From Stenocarpella maydis (lineage: Eukaryota; Ascomycota; Sordariomycetes; Diaporthales; Diaporthaceae): DNA of 64,000 nt. The notes below the pieces were generated by a model, which did not search any database, had not been told where the DNA came from, and worked only from the letters and a program-made list of their open reading frames with translations. A program made the position numbers and the translations under genes. The stretch spans positions 62,001 to 126,000 of the forward strand of contig NQMI01000020.1 in NCBI GenBank assembly GCA_002270565.1, given 5' to 3'. This document shows, piece by piece, positions 34,925 through 46,164 of the stretch; position 1 is the stretch's first letter, and every line of letters starts with the position of its first letter.

Positions 34925-35904
34925 GAGCCAGTACACAGACACAACGCGAGGCGGGCTACACTCCAAGACCGCTTTCGCCATCATCATATCAGACGTGGTT
35001 GGTACTCCCGAGTCTGAAAGTTCAGACGATAGAAGTATATTCGGCATGGAAGGCCGAAGAAGGTCAGAGTATCCGAATCATCGGTTAGGCCGACGTTCCC
35101 CGGGACAAGTCAGAAGAATATTGGATTCGATTTCCGCTCCCCACGTGAGCATAGCAAAGCTTCCCCATGGGATCGATCTTCCCACCCGCCTGACACCAAA
35201 TATGGCCTTCAGAGGCGTTACATTGCCCCCTTAAAATGGCAAAGGCGGGAAGAAAAAAAATAGACTCCTCCCTACTCCACCCCATATGTGACAGTGTGAA
35301 GAAATCGGGGGAGGAAAAAAAATAAATAAACAATGCGGGTCTTCCCCGTTGCTGCCCCCTTCCCCAATCAATGCACAAAAAGTAGAGCACGTGCCCTCTC
35401 GCCGGGCTTCGTCCCGTATCCCGTTTTTGGTGGTGCCGCTCTTTCTGATAACGCCGTTTTAGGGTGGTTACGAGGGCCCCCCCCCCACTCTTTAGAACCC
35501 GCCCGTCGCCGCCGTCCGTAAGAAGTTGCTAGGATGCACGCACTCCAGCGAGGCGTTGCTCGAACTGGTATTCTCGGTCCCATGTGGTTTCCGAACCGGT
35601 ATGCACGCCAGAACGCCAGAATTGCACAGTAATATGTCGTCTCCACATCCCATACGCCCCTCCCACACGCAAAAAAGCCCGCCTCCGTAGTCCCTGGGCT
35701 GATATCCCCCCCCCCCGCCCTGAGCCTGAACAAATCATATCAAAAGCTACCCAGGTAATAACACATCTGTACACCAGAGTACAAAAAGAGAATGCCGCAT
35801 TTGAGAGTTCAGAGTGGTTGTGCTCGTAAGCTGAGGCCATGAGCGCCTTGGGAGCGGTAATATTGGCCGGTTCGCCCTTCTGCTGAAGGGCGGCGTCGAT
35901 GCCC

Positions 35905-37464
35905 TTATCGGTGGGTCCCAGACTGCGAGGCATGAGGCCATGCACTGTTCAAGGATCTTCCGGATGCCGACAGGTACGAATCGCTGTCGTGCGTAGAGCT
36001 CCAGCTGCCAAAGTTGGGCGATGAGAAGTAGTGGGTATCGCGGTGCGACCCGTCTGTACCCGAGAGTGACGATATGGAGGTCAGCGTCGCTCCGGGAAGG
36101 CCATCACCAATAGATGTACTCACTGGAGGTGCCATCGAGGTCACAGATGGAGCTGCAAAGTCCATTGTCGTTATGGGTGGGTCCGAGATTGCGCTGACGT
36201 GCGGTTGTGCCGCCATGGAAGTTACCGATGGCTTATATCCCACAGTGGAGTCGGGCGCCATGGATGTCGACGGCAGGGGTGGCATCACGTAGGATGAGGT
36301 TGCTGGTTGGTAGTAATGGTGGGATGTCCTCGGGACGTCTGCGTGAGTCATGCCACCACCGGGTGAAAAGAGGTCGTCTGTTGCACCATTGGAACTCTCG
36401 TAAGCATCTGAGCGCCTCCTCTTGCTACCACCGTCCATCATATGTGGCACGCTCTGGCTTGGAGGATACGTGGGAAGGTTGATCGACGGCGCGCGGGGCC
36501 GGTGGTCCCAGGGCATGAAGGCACCCTGCGAGTGACTGAAGTGACCCCCAAGTTGTAGACCGGAACCCATAGGCTGGTGCAAGTGCATGGGCATGTGAAA
36601 GTGGTTCTGCGTTCCATAGGGCTGCATCATTGGCATCTGGGGCAACGACATTGTACGCTCCAGGCCGGACTGTGTCGCGTATCCCATCCCGAGCATGAGG
36701 GCCCGCTCGTCCATGATGCGAGGGTCCTCTTGTTCGACCGGGACGCGGAAATCCTGTTGTCCGAGTAGCTCATGGCGGGGCCGAATGCTGAGAAGCTTTG
36801 GATCTTGCGATGGGGTGGGCAGATTGCCTGCACTGGCATCCTCGAGGGAGTAGTAGCTCACTAAATGGTGCATCACACCCTGCCACTTGATACTAATGGT
36901 CTTTTTGATCAGGCCGCCTTCCTTGAAAGGGTACGAGTCGATCAGCGATCCAAGAAGCGCGCGCTGCCTCTCATCGTTAATCGATCCCGGGGAGGAGGTC
37001 ATGTTGGAGTTCCCATTCGAGAGCTCGGGCTTGCCGTCTCTCTTCCTCTTGATCGCCCTCTTCTTGTCACCGGGCGGGAAGTTCTTGTCAAGCTCCCTGT
37101 AGATGAGGAAGTTGCCTAGGATTCTGCTGGGGCTCCAGTTCTGGCCGTCAGTCCACCGTTTGATGCCCGAGGAGGACTCCTCGTAGACAAAGACATTGCC
37201 GCTCTGGATGAGGGAGTCGCGCTCCCGGTCGTGGGGACGGCGGGCAGTATGCAGGAGCTGGCCGCTCAGACATGCCTCGATAACCCGCAGGGCATCATAT
37301 GTGGTCATGACTATGCCGCGCCAGCTGGGAGCAAGGACATTATTGTTGGTCGGTGTTGACGGGGAGGGGAGGGGTTGAGGGTGGTGTGCTTGTTGGTGAA
37401 CAAGATCGTCCATGGCGGGTGGCAGCGGTGGTTGACCCTGTTGGAGAGCAAAGTCGGAGGGCAT
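35905..37464 (-). CDS. SGE1: WOPR-domain transcriptional regulator (Gti1/Sge1/Ryp1/Wor1 class)
   Basis: Nuclear DNA-binding master regulator; family members control morphology, sporulation, effector/secondary-metabolite genes or white-opaque switching. Single exon, 519 aa, start MPSDFALQQG. A 45-residue Pro/Gln-rich leader precedes WOPRa, about residues 48-140 (SWRGIVMTTYDALRVIEACL, HTARRPHDRERDSL, GIKRWTDGQNWSPSRILGNF, LIYRELDKNFPPGDKKRA). A basic NLS-like stretch follows (KKRAIKRKR, 134-142). WOPRb is about 168-220 (RALLGSLIDSYPFKEGGLIK, GVMHHLVSYYSLEDASAG). The rest is Met/Pro/Gln/Ser-rich and disordered (residues 260-519), as in orthologues. The GIKRWTDG..WSPSRILGNF block marks the Gti1/Wor1 type and not the Pac2 paralogue. 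The gene stands alone, with 5.7 kb empty downstream and 10.5 kb empty upstream. A short last intron cannot be excluded. Confidence 0.93.
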   Translation of the reverse strand: MPSDFALQQGQPPLPPAMDDLVHQQAHHPQPLPSPSTPTNNNVLAPSWRGIVMTTYDALRVIEACLSGQLLHTARRPHDRERDSLIQSGNVFVYEESSSGIKRWTDGQNWSPSRILGNFLIYRELDKNFPPGDKKRAIKRKRDGKPELSNGNSNMTSSPGSINDERQRALLGSLIDSYPFKEGGLIKKTISIKWQGVMHHLVSYYSLEDASAGNLPTPSQDPKLLSIRPRHELLGQQDFRVPVEQEDPRIMDERALMLGMGYATQSGLERTMSLPQMPMMQPYGTQNHFHMPMHLHQPMGSGLQLGGHFSHSQGAFMPWDHRPRAPSINLPTYPPSQSVPHMMDGGSKRRRSDAYESSNGATDDLFSPGGGMTHADVPRTSHHYYQPATSSYVMPPLPSTSMAPDSTVGYKPSVTSMAAQPHVSAISDPPITTMDFAAPSVTSMAPPVSTSIGDGLPGATLTSISSLSGTDGSHRDTHYFSSPNFGSWSSTHDSDSYLSASGRSLNSAWPHASQSGTHR

Positions 37465-37793
37465 TGGTGCAGTTGTCGGCGGTGACGATCAAGGACCTCA
37501 CCAAGCATCAAGGTACCGCGAGGGGCCGTGGAGTAACAAAAAAGCCAGCAGTTGCGCCGCAGCAGCAGCAGGCGAGGCTTCCAAGAAGCTGACTGTCAGC
37601 GCCGAGGGAGGGAATTATGATTATATGCAACGACCAAGCCGCCTTGCTTCTTGACGGACACGCTGAGGACACAGTGGACAGAGTGCCTGCTTGGATGAGA
37701 GCAACAGTATATGATCCAGAGACCGGAGGGGCACGAGAACAACGACAACCGACGAAGAGGGTGGAAGGGAGAAGACGGTGGAAGATCGGCGTG

Positions 37794-38084
37794 TTATGAA
37801 GAGTGATAATGGCCGGTAGGGGTGCGCCTGGCTCTTGAGTACCGACAAGATGGAGCTGGATGTAGCTGAGGGCTTAAGCTGAGGCAGGCTTGGCTGGGGT
37901 GCGGGTTGGGGATGCGGGTGCTGGCCAGAAGAGAGAAACGCCGCCCTTCTGGTACGAAGGTGCACACTGTGGGTCTTCGTCGTCGTGGTTCCAGAGAGTC
38001 GCCTCGGTGGTGATGAACAAGCGCCGTAAGAGGTGAGGGCACAATATGTAGTGGCCCGCTGGTGGTAGGTAAAAGGTTGCTCAT
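37794..38084 (-). promoter_or_regulatory. Candidate upstream ORF in the WOPR gene leader
   Basis: An ATG-started 96-codon frame (MSNLLPTTSGPLHIVPSPLT...) ends 330 nt before the WOPR start codon, in a pyrimidine-rich stretch (coding strand) that looks like a fungal 5' leader. If the transcript includes it, it would be a uORF. It could instead lie in a 5'-UTR intron or upstream of the transcription start. No homology is recognised. Confidence 0.3.
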
Positions 38085-41000
38085 CCACAAAGATGGCAGG
38101 CAAGAGAGTCAGGTGTCTGCCTCGTTGATGAAGAAGTGCTTGAGGAGCGGTGAGGTGAATCTGGGATTGGACAAGAGAGATCGGAGAGACAGCAACGGCG
38201 TAGACAGGCAGAGGCCTACACCTTATTAGTATGTTGCGGTCCGATGCTCGATCAGCAAAGCTCGCAGTGGGAGAGTGGGCAGGGCATGAGAGTGCAATCA
38301 CTGCGCACGCTTTTTAGGCTTTTTCGCGGCAGCAAAAGGCATGGGCAGTCCCCTGGCCCTTCGATTTCGCAAAGTACCTAGGTATTTGCCAGTGGGTACC
38401 GAGCTAGGGGTGTGAGGATCAGAGAGACTCGGAGGGGTGCGACGAGTGTTCGGAGGATGTACGGTGCCGTAGTACCTGGACTTGGACAGGACATCATGAA
38501 GAGATCAGGCTCCCCTTGTCCATGGCATGGTGGCAGGGATGAGGGATGGCGCCTGGGTGGGAACTGGGGTAGGCAGATGGGAAGAGACGCTGTCCACGGA
38601 GGCGGAGTGGGGGACGATGGACAAGGGCTTGGGTGGGAGTGGATGGGGAGAAGAAGGGCTTAGGGTTTCTGTGGTGTAGTGTAGATCCGACCTTGGAACA
38701 CTGACGAGGAGGTGGACGAGACGACCAGGGAGTCTGCTCTCGCCCAAGGACCAGCCCAGTGACGCCAAATTAGCCTCCCGCTCCGAGTGCTAGTTGGCAG
38801 CAGGAGGCGTCGCGAAGTAGCCCCAAAGTCCTCTCTCCAACAGAGCCGACGGATCGGCTGGTTCCCGATATGGATGTCGCTAGAAGCTAGCTAGCTACCT
38901 ATTTTTCAAGTTCTTAGTACCACCAGTCTCACGTCGGGACCCAAGAAACGTACCAGCCGGCCAGCCTCGTGGGCATGAAGGAGAAGGAACGTTTCTGGTG
39001 AGGTTGATGCCGCGCTTGAGAAGAGGGGGGGGGGTTCACCGATGGAATGATGAATAGCTTGGCGGGTGCTGGCTGAATTTGCTCGAACGTGATGAGGCCC
39101 AAATGCGACGACAATCATAAGCGGCTGCGGGGTCCCTTGGGAGCCAGTAGCACTGTACATGCTAGACCATGTGAGGTCTTGGGGGGAGGGGGGGAGGGCA
39201 GTATATGATGGTCGCGCGCGGTGTTATTACACTAATGAGCAATAAGGAATGATGAGCGGAGGTGAGAGTTCAAAGAACAGTAAGAGTGACACTGTTGTTT
39301 ACGACAAGGGCCCATTATGACCGCCGTCGGATGCTTGCCCCTTCAGCTCTCAGTCGACCGAGATAATGTGACTACTTGTACGCTTGCTGTCTGGCTGGCC
39401 GTTCCTGCTGTGGCGTTTGTTCCGGCTGGTATCAGGATCGGCTCCGAACGAAGCGCCGAACAATGGGCCATGGCCCGACTCATGGCAGTAGCAGTGGCTA
39501 TCTGGTCGTGATCCAGCGCTTGGGATCGTTTCTTGGACCAAAGTTTGATGGTAAAGATGAAAGTGCTTGGTACATCCATCAGACAGCTGGCAGTTGTCAC
39601 GAATTGGCTTCGCCGGTGCGGTCTGAACATTCGAAAACTGTCCAGACCACTTTGAGAAAAGCATCGCGGGAAGCGAGCTTGGGTCATCCTCACCGGCGTC
39701 GCTTCACAACGGAGCGGGTAGGCCAGGATAGCGAGGACAGGCGAGGAGGGCTTATTACCGTGCATCAGCCCAGGCAGCCCTGTAGTGTAGACCGCCCCCT
39801 AAGCCCCACGGACAGGGCAAGATGGGATGGAGACCGACCACCTTTACGAGCCGCAATCTCGCAATGCAGCAGTCAGTCGCCGTGCTAGTGACCGGTCTAT
39901 ATCATACTAGTTGCTTGATGCCCGATTCCTGGCTCATCTCGTGGAGGTCGAGAAGGGTAGGGGAGGTGGGTGGCCGTGCCATGTTCGCAATCGCCGACCT
40001 GGAAATGACAGGCAGGACGAGGTGGATGAGGAGCTCCGCGCGGGAGCACGGACACACGCGCTGGGGTCCGCCGAGCGTGGACGGAGTAGGAGAATTGCGT
40101 TCCAGTCTGCCGTGGGTCGCCCACCTGTGCTGCAACGAGCAGCAGAGTCTATTGGGTTGCATCGGCGCGGTCTCGTTAAAACACGTGGAAGGGCTCCCCT
40201 TCATCTCGTCCTCCTGTGGCTCCCCTCTCCCCGCGATGCTCGCCGCTCCTGTCCAGTCCACTGTCTTGTTGTGATCAGCCGGCACTTTCCGGCACTGACA
40301 ACCTCGCAGGATGGTGCGCGATCGAGTCAGTTGCTCTCCCGGCGACATGAAGTCGTCGGGTGGAGCCATCTGATTGGTCGGATACGGTAGCATTGTTTTG
40401 GCCATCTGGGTCCAAGTCGGCGATAGGTGTCGCCGAGCCCGACTTCCCAACTGTCCGGGAGCCCGACCGAGCTGTCGGCGGTGGAGAGTGCCCGAACAAC
40501 CAGATGCTGCGGTGTAGTGGTCGTCGATGGGGGGGGGGGAGGCACGCGAACACGCATGCAGGCACCGTTTGGTGTGTGACGACTGGGTGTGCGGCTGCGC
40601 GTGTGGCTGCGGGAGGGGGGGCTGACAGATGCCATGCCGTTTTGGCTTTGCGTGCCACAACATGCTATTTCCCGCCCGTGGAAGGACCCTTCTTGCATGA
40701 GAGAGAAGTCTCGGGTCTGCCATCTGGCTGGCATCTGGCTGTCAGGATGGGCATGGGGCTCTTGTGCCCTGCCCGACCAGGGCCGCCGTTACAAGGGGCA
40801 AGCGTAAGCGCAGGCGCACACAGAAAGCACAAGCGCATGCACTCGCGTACCAGTTATCGTGTGATCTATCCCATGTGCTAATGCACGATCGCGATATTGC
40901 CATCTGCTTGACCGGAATCTTTCTTTGACTGCCATGGTGGGGCCGCCGTCGCTGCCAGACTGCGATACGAGTGGCTGCTGCGGTATCACAGAACGTAAAA

Positions 41001-42010
41001 GGTGGGGGAGATCGGCCAGGCCCATCCTGTATCGTACGTTCCAAGTGCAACGCGATACTATGGTGTGGACAGTACCGTACCGTGCCTCCAGCCCACCCGA
41101 CCTCCACCCCCGGTCCCGGAGCATGGTGGGGGGGGGGTATGGAGCAGTGTACATACACTACTCCGTACATACCTGAGAAGGGTGGTGGAGGTGACAAGTG
41201 CTTGGCTGAACGGGGGAGGGGGGTGGCGTGGTCCTGTGGTGTGTGGCGAGTGGGGTGTGGACCTCTGTTGATGCCCGGGCAGAGAAGACTAGGCGTTGTT
41301 GGTACGCTGCCTTAGCGAGGTACAGTGTATATTGACTGCATCGCATCGACAAAAGGGGCCCCTGGAGAAGACTCTGGGCTGGCTGGGAACACAGCTGCCA
41401 GGACGCCTGCCCATGGGCAGCTTGGAACGCATCTGTTTCCAATGTTTAGGGCGCGGAACGACGGCCTCGTCCGTGCTCGCAGCTGGGCTGCAGCCTGCAG
41501 CATCCGTGCTGGTAAATGATGCTGACGTCCTGTGCCAATGCCAATGCCAGGTGCCGGCGTCGATGGGGAGCGCGCGCTCGTCCCAGACAGATTGTGACGG
41601 GTTTCCCGGTAAAGCCTCCCGGAGACGCATGGCCATGGTCCTGGGGGCTGACATGGGCACGGGGACTCGGCGATACAGGGCATGATGTGCATAGCCATGT
41701 GCATTGCCATGTGCATGCCCTGTGCCATCCCGTCGTCTGGAATCCATCTCGACTCACATCGCCAATAGCACCAACTCGGTGCCCAGCCCCGACCTTGGCT
41801 GACTGCCCCAACAGCCGCCGCTTGTGGCTTACCGCGTCTGTTTCACACATGGGCTCGCCATTGTGAGGGCAGACAGGCGATTTGCACAGCCATAGCTCGC
41901 CCCCGTCCCCATCCTGATGTTTTTTCCATCCTCACTCTCGCCCCCGACCCGGCTCGACAGGATCCTCAAAACAGCCGCAGCTTGCCAGTGGCCACGACGA
42001 CGACGCTATG

Positions 42011-42050
42011 CCATCCCATGCCATCCCATGCCATCCCATGCCATTCCATT
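42011..42050. repeat. 10-bp tandem repeat, three perfect copies plus one degenerate
   Basis: CCATCCCATG repeated three times, then CCATTCCATT, in the block upstream of the WOPR gene. A related GGCTTGGCATGG element occurs twice within the next 120 bp. Confidence 0.85.
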
Positions 42051-45000
42051 AGTAGAGTATGCTGCGAGTGCCAAGCCCGGCCCATCCGCTCGTCGCTGTC
42101 TGGTTCGTCTGCGATGGCTTGGCATGGTGTTCTTCAGCTGCGATTTGGCTTGGCATGGTTTTCTTGCCATCCACATCATCAGCGATTGTCTTGGCGGGCC
42201 AAAGACCAGTCTGTGCCAAGCATCACCAGCCGCCAAGCCCCAAGAGCTGGGTGGTTGTTCGAGTCAACGTCTGCTAGTTCTGATGACTAGGCGCGAAGCC
42301 ACCCGCTGAGACGTGCCAAGATCTTGGAAGCGCAGTCGAGTGGGCCCCAGCTCGGCTTTCTCAAGCCCGTTTGCAGCCTTCATTAATAGACCGGCGGCGG
42401 TGGCTTGATTGACAAGCCCCTGGCGAGGCTGGCAGAATCAGCCTGCAGGTCCCAGCCCTAAGTTTGGAGTGCCAAGAACTGGCTATAGAACAAGTCCCGA
42501 GATCCAGATCTGTGGGCTCACAATCGTCCGGCAGGCCTGGTCAGCCCGGCCAGTCCTGTGCTTTTGAGATATACCGAAGTGCACCGTGTGGTCTGCCTCT
42601 ATGTCCGTACGGGCGTATCGCATATTATCCACCGCTTTGACCTAACCGCAATTTGCAGCCTACGCCCAGCAGGACCTTCTGAGGTGCGCTCTCTCTTTCC
42701 CTCTCTGCATGCGGGTTGCATGCGGGCTCTGTGAGTGTGACTTGGCAGCCTTTCCCCCCTCGTCTCAAGTCCAGCTAGCGCACCCGTATGCGTCAGTCAC
42801 ATTCTCCTCGCCGACGTCAGTCTTTAGGTTGTGCACGGTAGTATGGGGGAACGGCAGCGCTGAACAGCGGCCGATTGTCATCTCGTCACTGGCGAAGCCC
42901 TCATCGATTGCTAGTCTCCACTACCTAGGGAATGACCCCACGACGATAGCCGGACGCAGACACCCGCCAGGGGCTTGTTCTGATCTACTGCGCCGGCAGC
43001 CGCGTGACAGGAGTCATGGGCGTTGGAAAACCCTTGGTGTAGTGCCCGCCGGGAGCTACTGTACAGCAGAGAGGTGCGGAATTGGAGGCAGCATCTATCT
43101 GAGCGCGTGGAATAGCCCATTATTGCGAGCCTCGCTTTCCTGTAGCGTGAAAGGCATAGCGTGATGGCCGTGTTCGTGCCCTCGTAGTAGTAACCGCACC
43201 ATGAGTCTATTTGGATCAATATGTATGCACCTTTTCCAGCAGTTTTCCAGCTCGTGGTTCACGATCTGATAGGAGAGTGCCCGCTACACATCACGCCCCC
43301 CCCCCGGCCCACCTCGGTTCGAATGGATGAATCGCTGTGGCATCGGAAGATTCGGAGGCGAGCATGATTGATTCATCATCGACCCTAAAGCCAGCACGGA
43401 GGCAAAACCAGCTGGGCAGGGCTGCCCATCACCCTGTCACCGCTAGAACACGGTGAGACTTCTAGCTCGTCCACCAAAGAGGCCCGCCCATCGAGGGACA
43501 GCATAACGTGCATTTAATCCGGCCGCCACCGCGTGCAGAAATTCTGATGTAGTGAGGCGGCATTGGACCACTGACAAGGGGGCTCCCATAATTGATTGTA
43601 GATTGGCCCATAGAGCCGCGGAGATGTGAGCTTTGCCGGCTGATCGTCCAGCGCTACCCGCAAGGGTGATTTGACGTGGGAGCAGTCCGTATGTAGTCTT
43701 TGGGCATCAACGCATTCCTGCCGGAGAAGGCCTAGGGAGGGCGCTGAAGATACGATGGACATCTGCTCTGCAACCCTATGCAGCTCGATGGATCTGTATT
43801 ACAAGCGACGTACAAGCAGGAATCATGCTGCAGCAGCTTGATGACTTGTGTCGGCCAGGCATTGACCGCCTGACCAAAACTTCCGACTGGCCAGGGACGA
43901 AGGTGAGGGCAGAGTTGTCCTCCCGAAACTTTTGCCGGCAAGGTTTCGGATAGACCTCCAGAGCAGTAGTGCCGCTCGCAACGGTCGTCGCGCGGATCGG
44001 AATCTGCCTGGTGGCCTGGGTCTTGTTGGCGGAGAAGCCCGCATCGAAAGCTTGACCAGCCAGCCCAGCCTGACAATCCGCACCCACGGGGATCCATTGT
44101 AGGGCTCGCTGATACGAGCTCATGTGGCCGGCGCTTTGGAACTTGAATTGCCAGGCCTTCGTGGCACGGAGAGCGGTGAGATTAACATTCTCGAACCCAA
44201 TTGGTGACTGTCAATCTTGGGAAGCGAACTCCTAATTTGTGCCTACCATGTAGCGGAGATTCATCGACGCTACGCTACATTGTGCTAGAGCGGCACCTGC
44301 AAGGCAACCCCTAGGAGGAAGTCCATGCTGCGCAGCCCCATTTTTTTGGCGTTCCCCCCCCCCCCTCCGGGAGGCACTCATCTCGTCTCCGCTTGTGCTA
44401 GTCCCGGGCAGGGCTGAAGGGCTCCAAAGCAGCCCACTTGAGCCCACTTGGTCTGATGAGCTCAGGCGCAGTTGCTCTTAGTGTAGTCTGTGCCTCACTG
44501 GCTGTTTGTGCTGGACTGGACAGGCGCGGGTCCCACCCCCGTCCGGCCGGTCAGCGGCTGTCACGGGAACGGAGGATCGGCGATGCGAGACTCCGAAGCG
44601 GAACTTGGCGGGGCGCAAAGTGGCAGGGCAAAGGCACGCCCGCGGACGACGGGCTTGACGGAACGGGTTCCGCCCGGGTTCGGGTTCGGGCAGGTCCGGA
44701 TGGGCGGGAAGTCACGAGGAGCTTGTGATCGACGCCGTGGCCTGTGAGTTTGTGCCTCGTGCAGCAGGCGTGGACGAAGCAAGGCTCGCTTGGCTTTGCA
44801 GAGGTGGAGGCTAGCGCAGTGGCTTTGCGATGAGCCTGGCTGCTAGCCCGCAGCTGTCTTGCGCGCGGAGCTCAAAACCTTAATTTTAGAAACATGGGTA
44901 CACTACACTAGACCAGAGTAGTCTGCTGTTTCATGTAGTAGTGTGGAGACGACGCCCCATCACGGTCTCTGAACAAGCTGCTAGGTCCTGAGGTGTGCCC

Positions 45001-45702
45001 GCGCGGCACTGTGGGATATTGAAGGTGGAGGATGAGTCGAAATTTGTGATGTCGTCGTCCGGTAGGCAGCCTCTAGCTTCTCGTTGCTGGCTGGTGCTGC
45101 TGTGAGAGGCGCAGGCAGCGGAGGACAGAGATGTGGCCGATCCCCTGACTCCTGACTGTGGCTCGACCCGATGTTCTCGGAGGCGAACCACTCGCAACAG
45201 GACTGGTAAGACCTTCAGCTGATGGGAGGATGGAGACGCGAGGGGCAGCACGGACGCGGCTGATGGCCCGTAGCGCACGCAGCGCCTCGGAAGCCACAGA
45301 GGGGCCAGGGGCCCAACCAAGTTAGGCGGGCGACCAGCAGGAAGTCATCAGCAGCCGTTGCTGCCATCGGGCCACCACCAAGCGGCCTCGTTTATTACTC
45401 GGTTGGGACGAAGACAATGGGGCATGGATGTTAGGATGGGCGACCGCTCGCGCAAGCCCTGGTCGTCGTTGCGAGAGAAGTGACAGGCAGTACGTAAAAT
45501 GTCGACATTAGCTTTATCGTCACACGGGGCAGAAAGATGGGCACAAGGCGCGCGCCTCCTCCTTTGAGCCGGGGGCCCAAAAAGTGCTAGCAGCAGGCCG
45601 ATTCAGGCATGTGTACCCCCAGGTACCGGTCGACCCCAGGATACCTGGGCAGGTACGTATATTGCTCAAGCAACAGTCCGTACCTGGACTTACCTAGGTA
45701 CC

Positions 45703-45754
45703 TACCATAGTACCCTACCATAGTACCCTACCATAGTACCCTACCATAGTACCC
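45703..45754. repeat. 13-bp tandem repeat, four copies
   Basis: Four perfect copies of TACCATAGTACCC, immediately followed by an imperfect inverted arm (TACTATGTAGGGTAC). It sits 2 bp after TACCTAGGTACC at 45691-45702, so the whole 45690-45790 stretch is rich in TACC/GGTA palindromic elements. Confidence 0.88.
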
Positions 45755-46120
45755 TACTATGTAGGGTACTTACCTACCTCGGTAGTAGGGTAAGTCAGGA
45801 AGCTTGCAGCCGGGATGTCAACCACACGCCCCCCCCCCCATTCTTCAGTTTCAGGGTCCACAGTCCACAGCTGGCCTGGGCTGGCCCAGAGCATGGCCTC
45901 AGGGTTCATGGGTTCATGAACCCCCCTCAAGCTGTCTTCACCTGCCACCTCCACCAACTTTATTTGCAGGCCTTGCCGACAAGAGCCGCGGGCCTTGGTT
46001 GTTACCTGCCATACCTACCTAGGTGGTAAGTAGTTAATCTACGCCAGAAGGAAACGGCCACCATGTCCAGGCCGCACCAGAGGTTCATCTACCCGCCTGT
46101 TCGTACCACCAACAGCGAGC

Positions 46121-46164
46121 GCCATGCGAACGCCATGCGAACGCCATGCGAACGCCATGCGAAC
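46121..46164. repeat. 11-bp tandem repeat, four copies
   Basis: Four copies of GCCATGCGAAC. The unit length is not a multiple of three, which argues against coding use. Confidence 0.88.

Larger units (their letters stand above)
30251..35904. other. Gene-free block between CRD1 and the WOPR gene
   Basis: About 5.65 kb: the 5' side of CRD1 and 3' side of the WOPR regulator. I found no coding region with family-like sequence or a consistent splice model. It holds TACTCCGTAC at 30577-30586 and 33829-33838, several C/G runs of 8-11 nt (for example 33444-33454, 35477-35486, 35706-35715), four copies of CCCTGGT (32113-32140), a T63 run, and a (ACC)8 tract. It may contain long UTRs or non-coding transcripts; that is not visible from sequence. 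Confidence 0.6.

Noticed and set aside
37621..38301. 226-codon minus-strand frame upstream of the WOPR gene
   Set aside because: It starts at GTG, is Ser/Pro/His/Leu low complexity typical of CT-rich leader DNA, and has no family resemblance.
39902..40723. 273-codon minus-strand frame in the gene-free block
   Set aside because: Composition-driven (Pro, Arg, His, Ser), with open frames on both strands of the same GC-rich sequence and no recognisable domain.
43732..44123. Minus-strand frames with moderately protein-like sequence (ADCQAGLAGQAFDAGFSANK)
   Set aside because: No homology recognised, no consistent start or splice context, and competing frames are equally long.
34120..46164. Short tandem repeats considered as a CRISPR array or centromeric satellite
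   Set aside because: Units are 7-13 bp without spacers and only four copies; the organism is a eukaryote, and arrays are far too short for a satellite.
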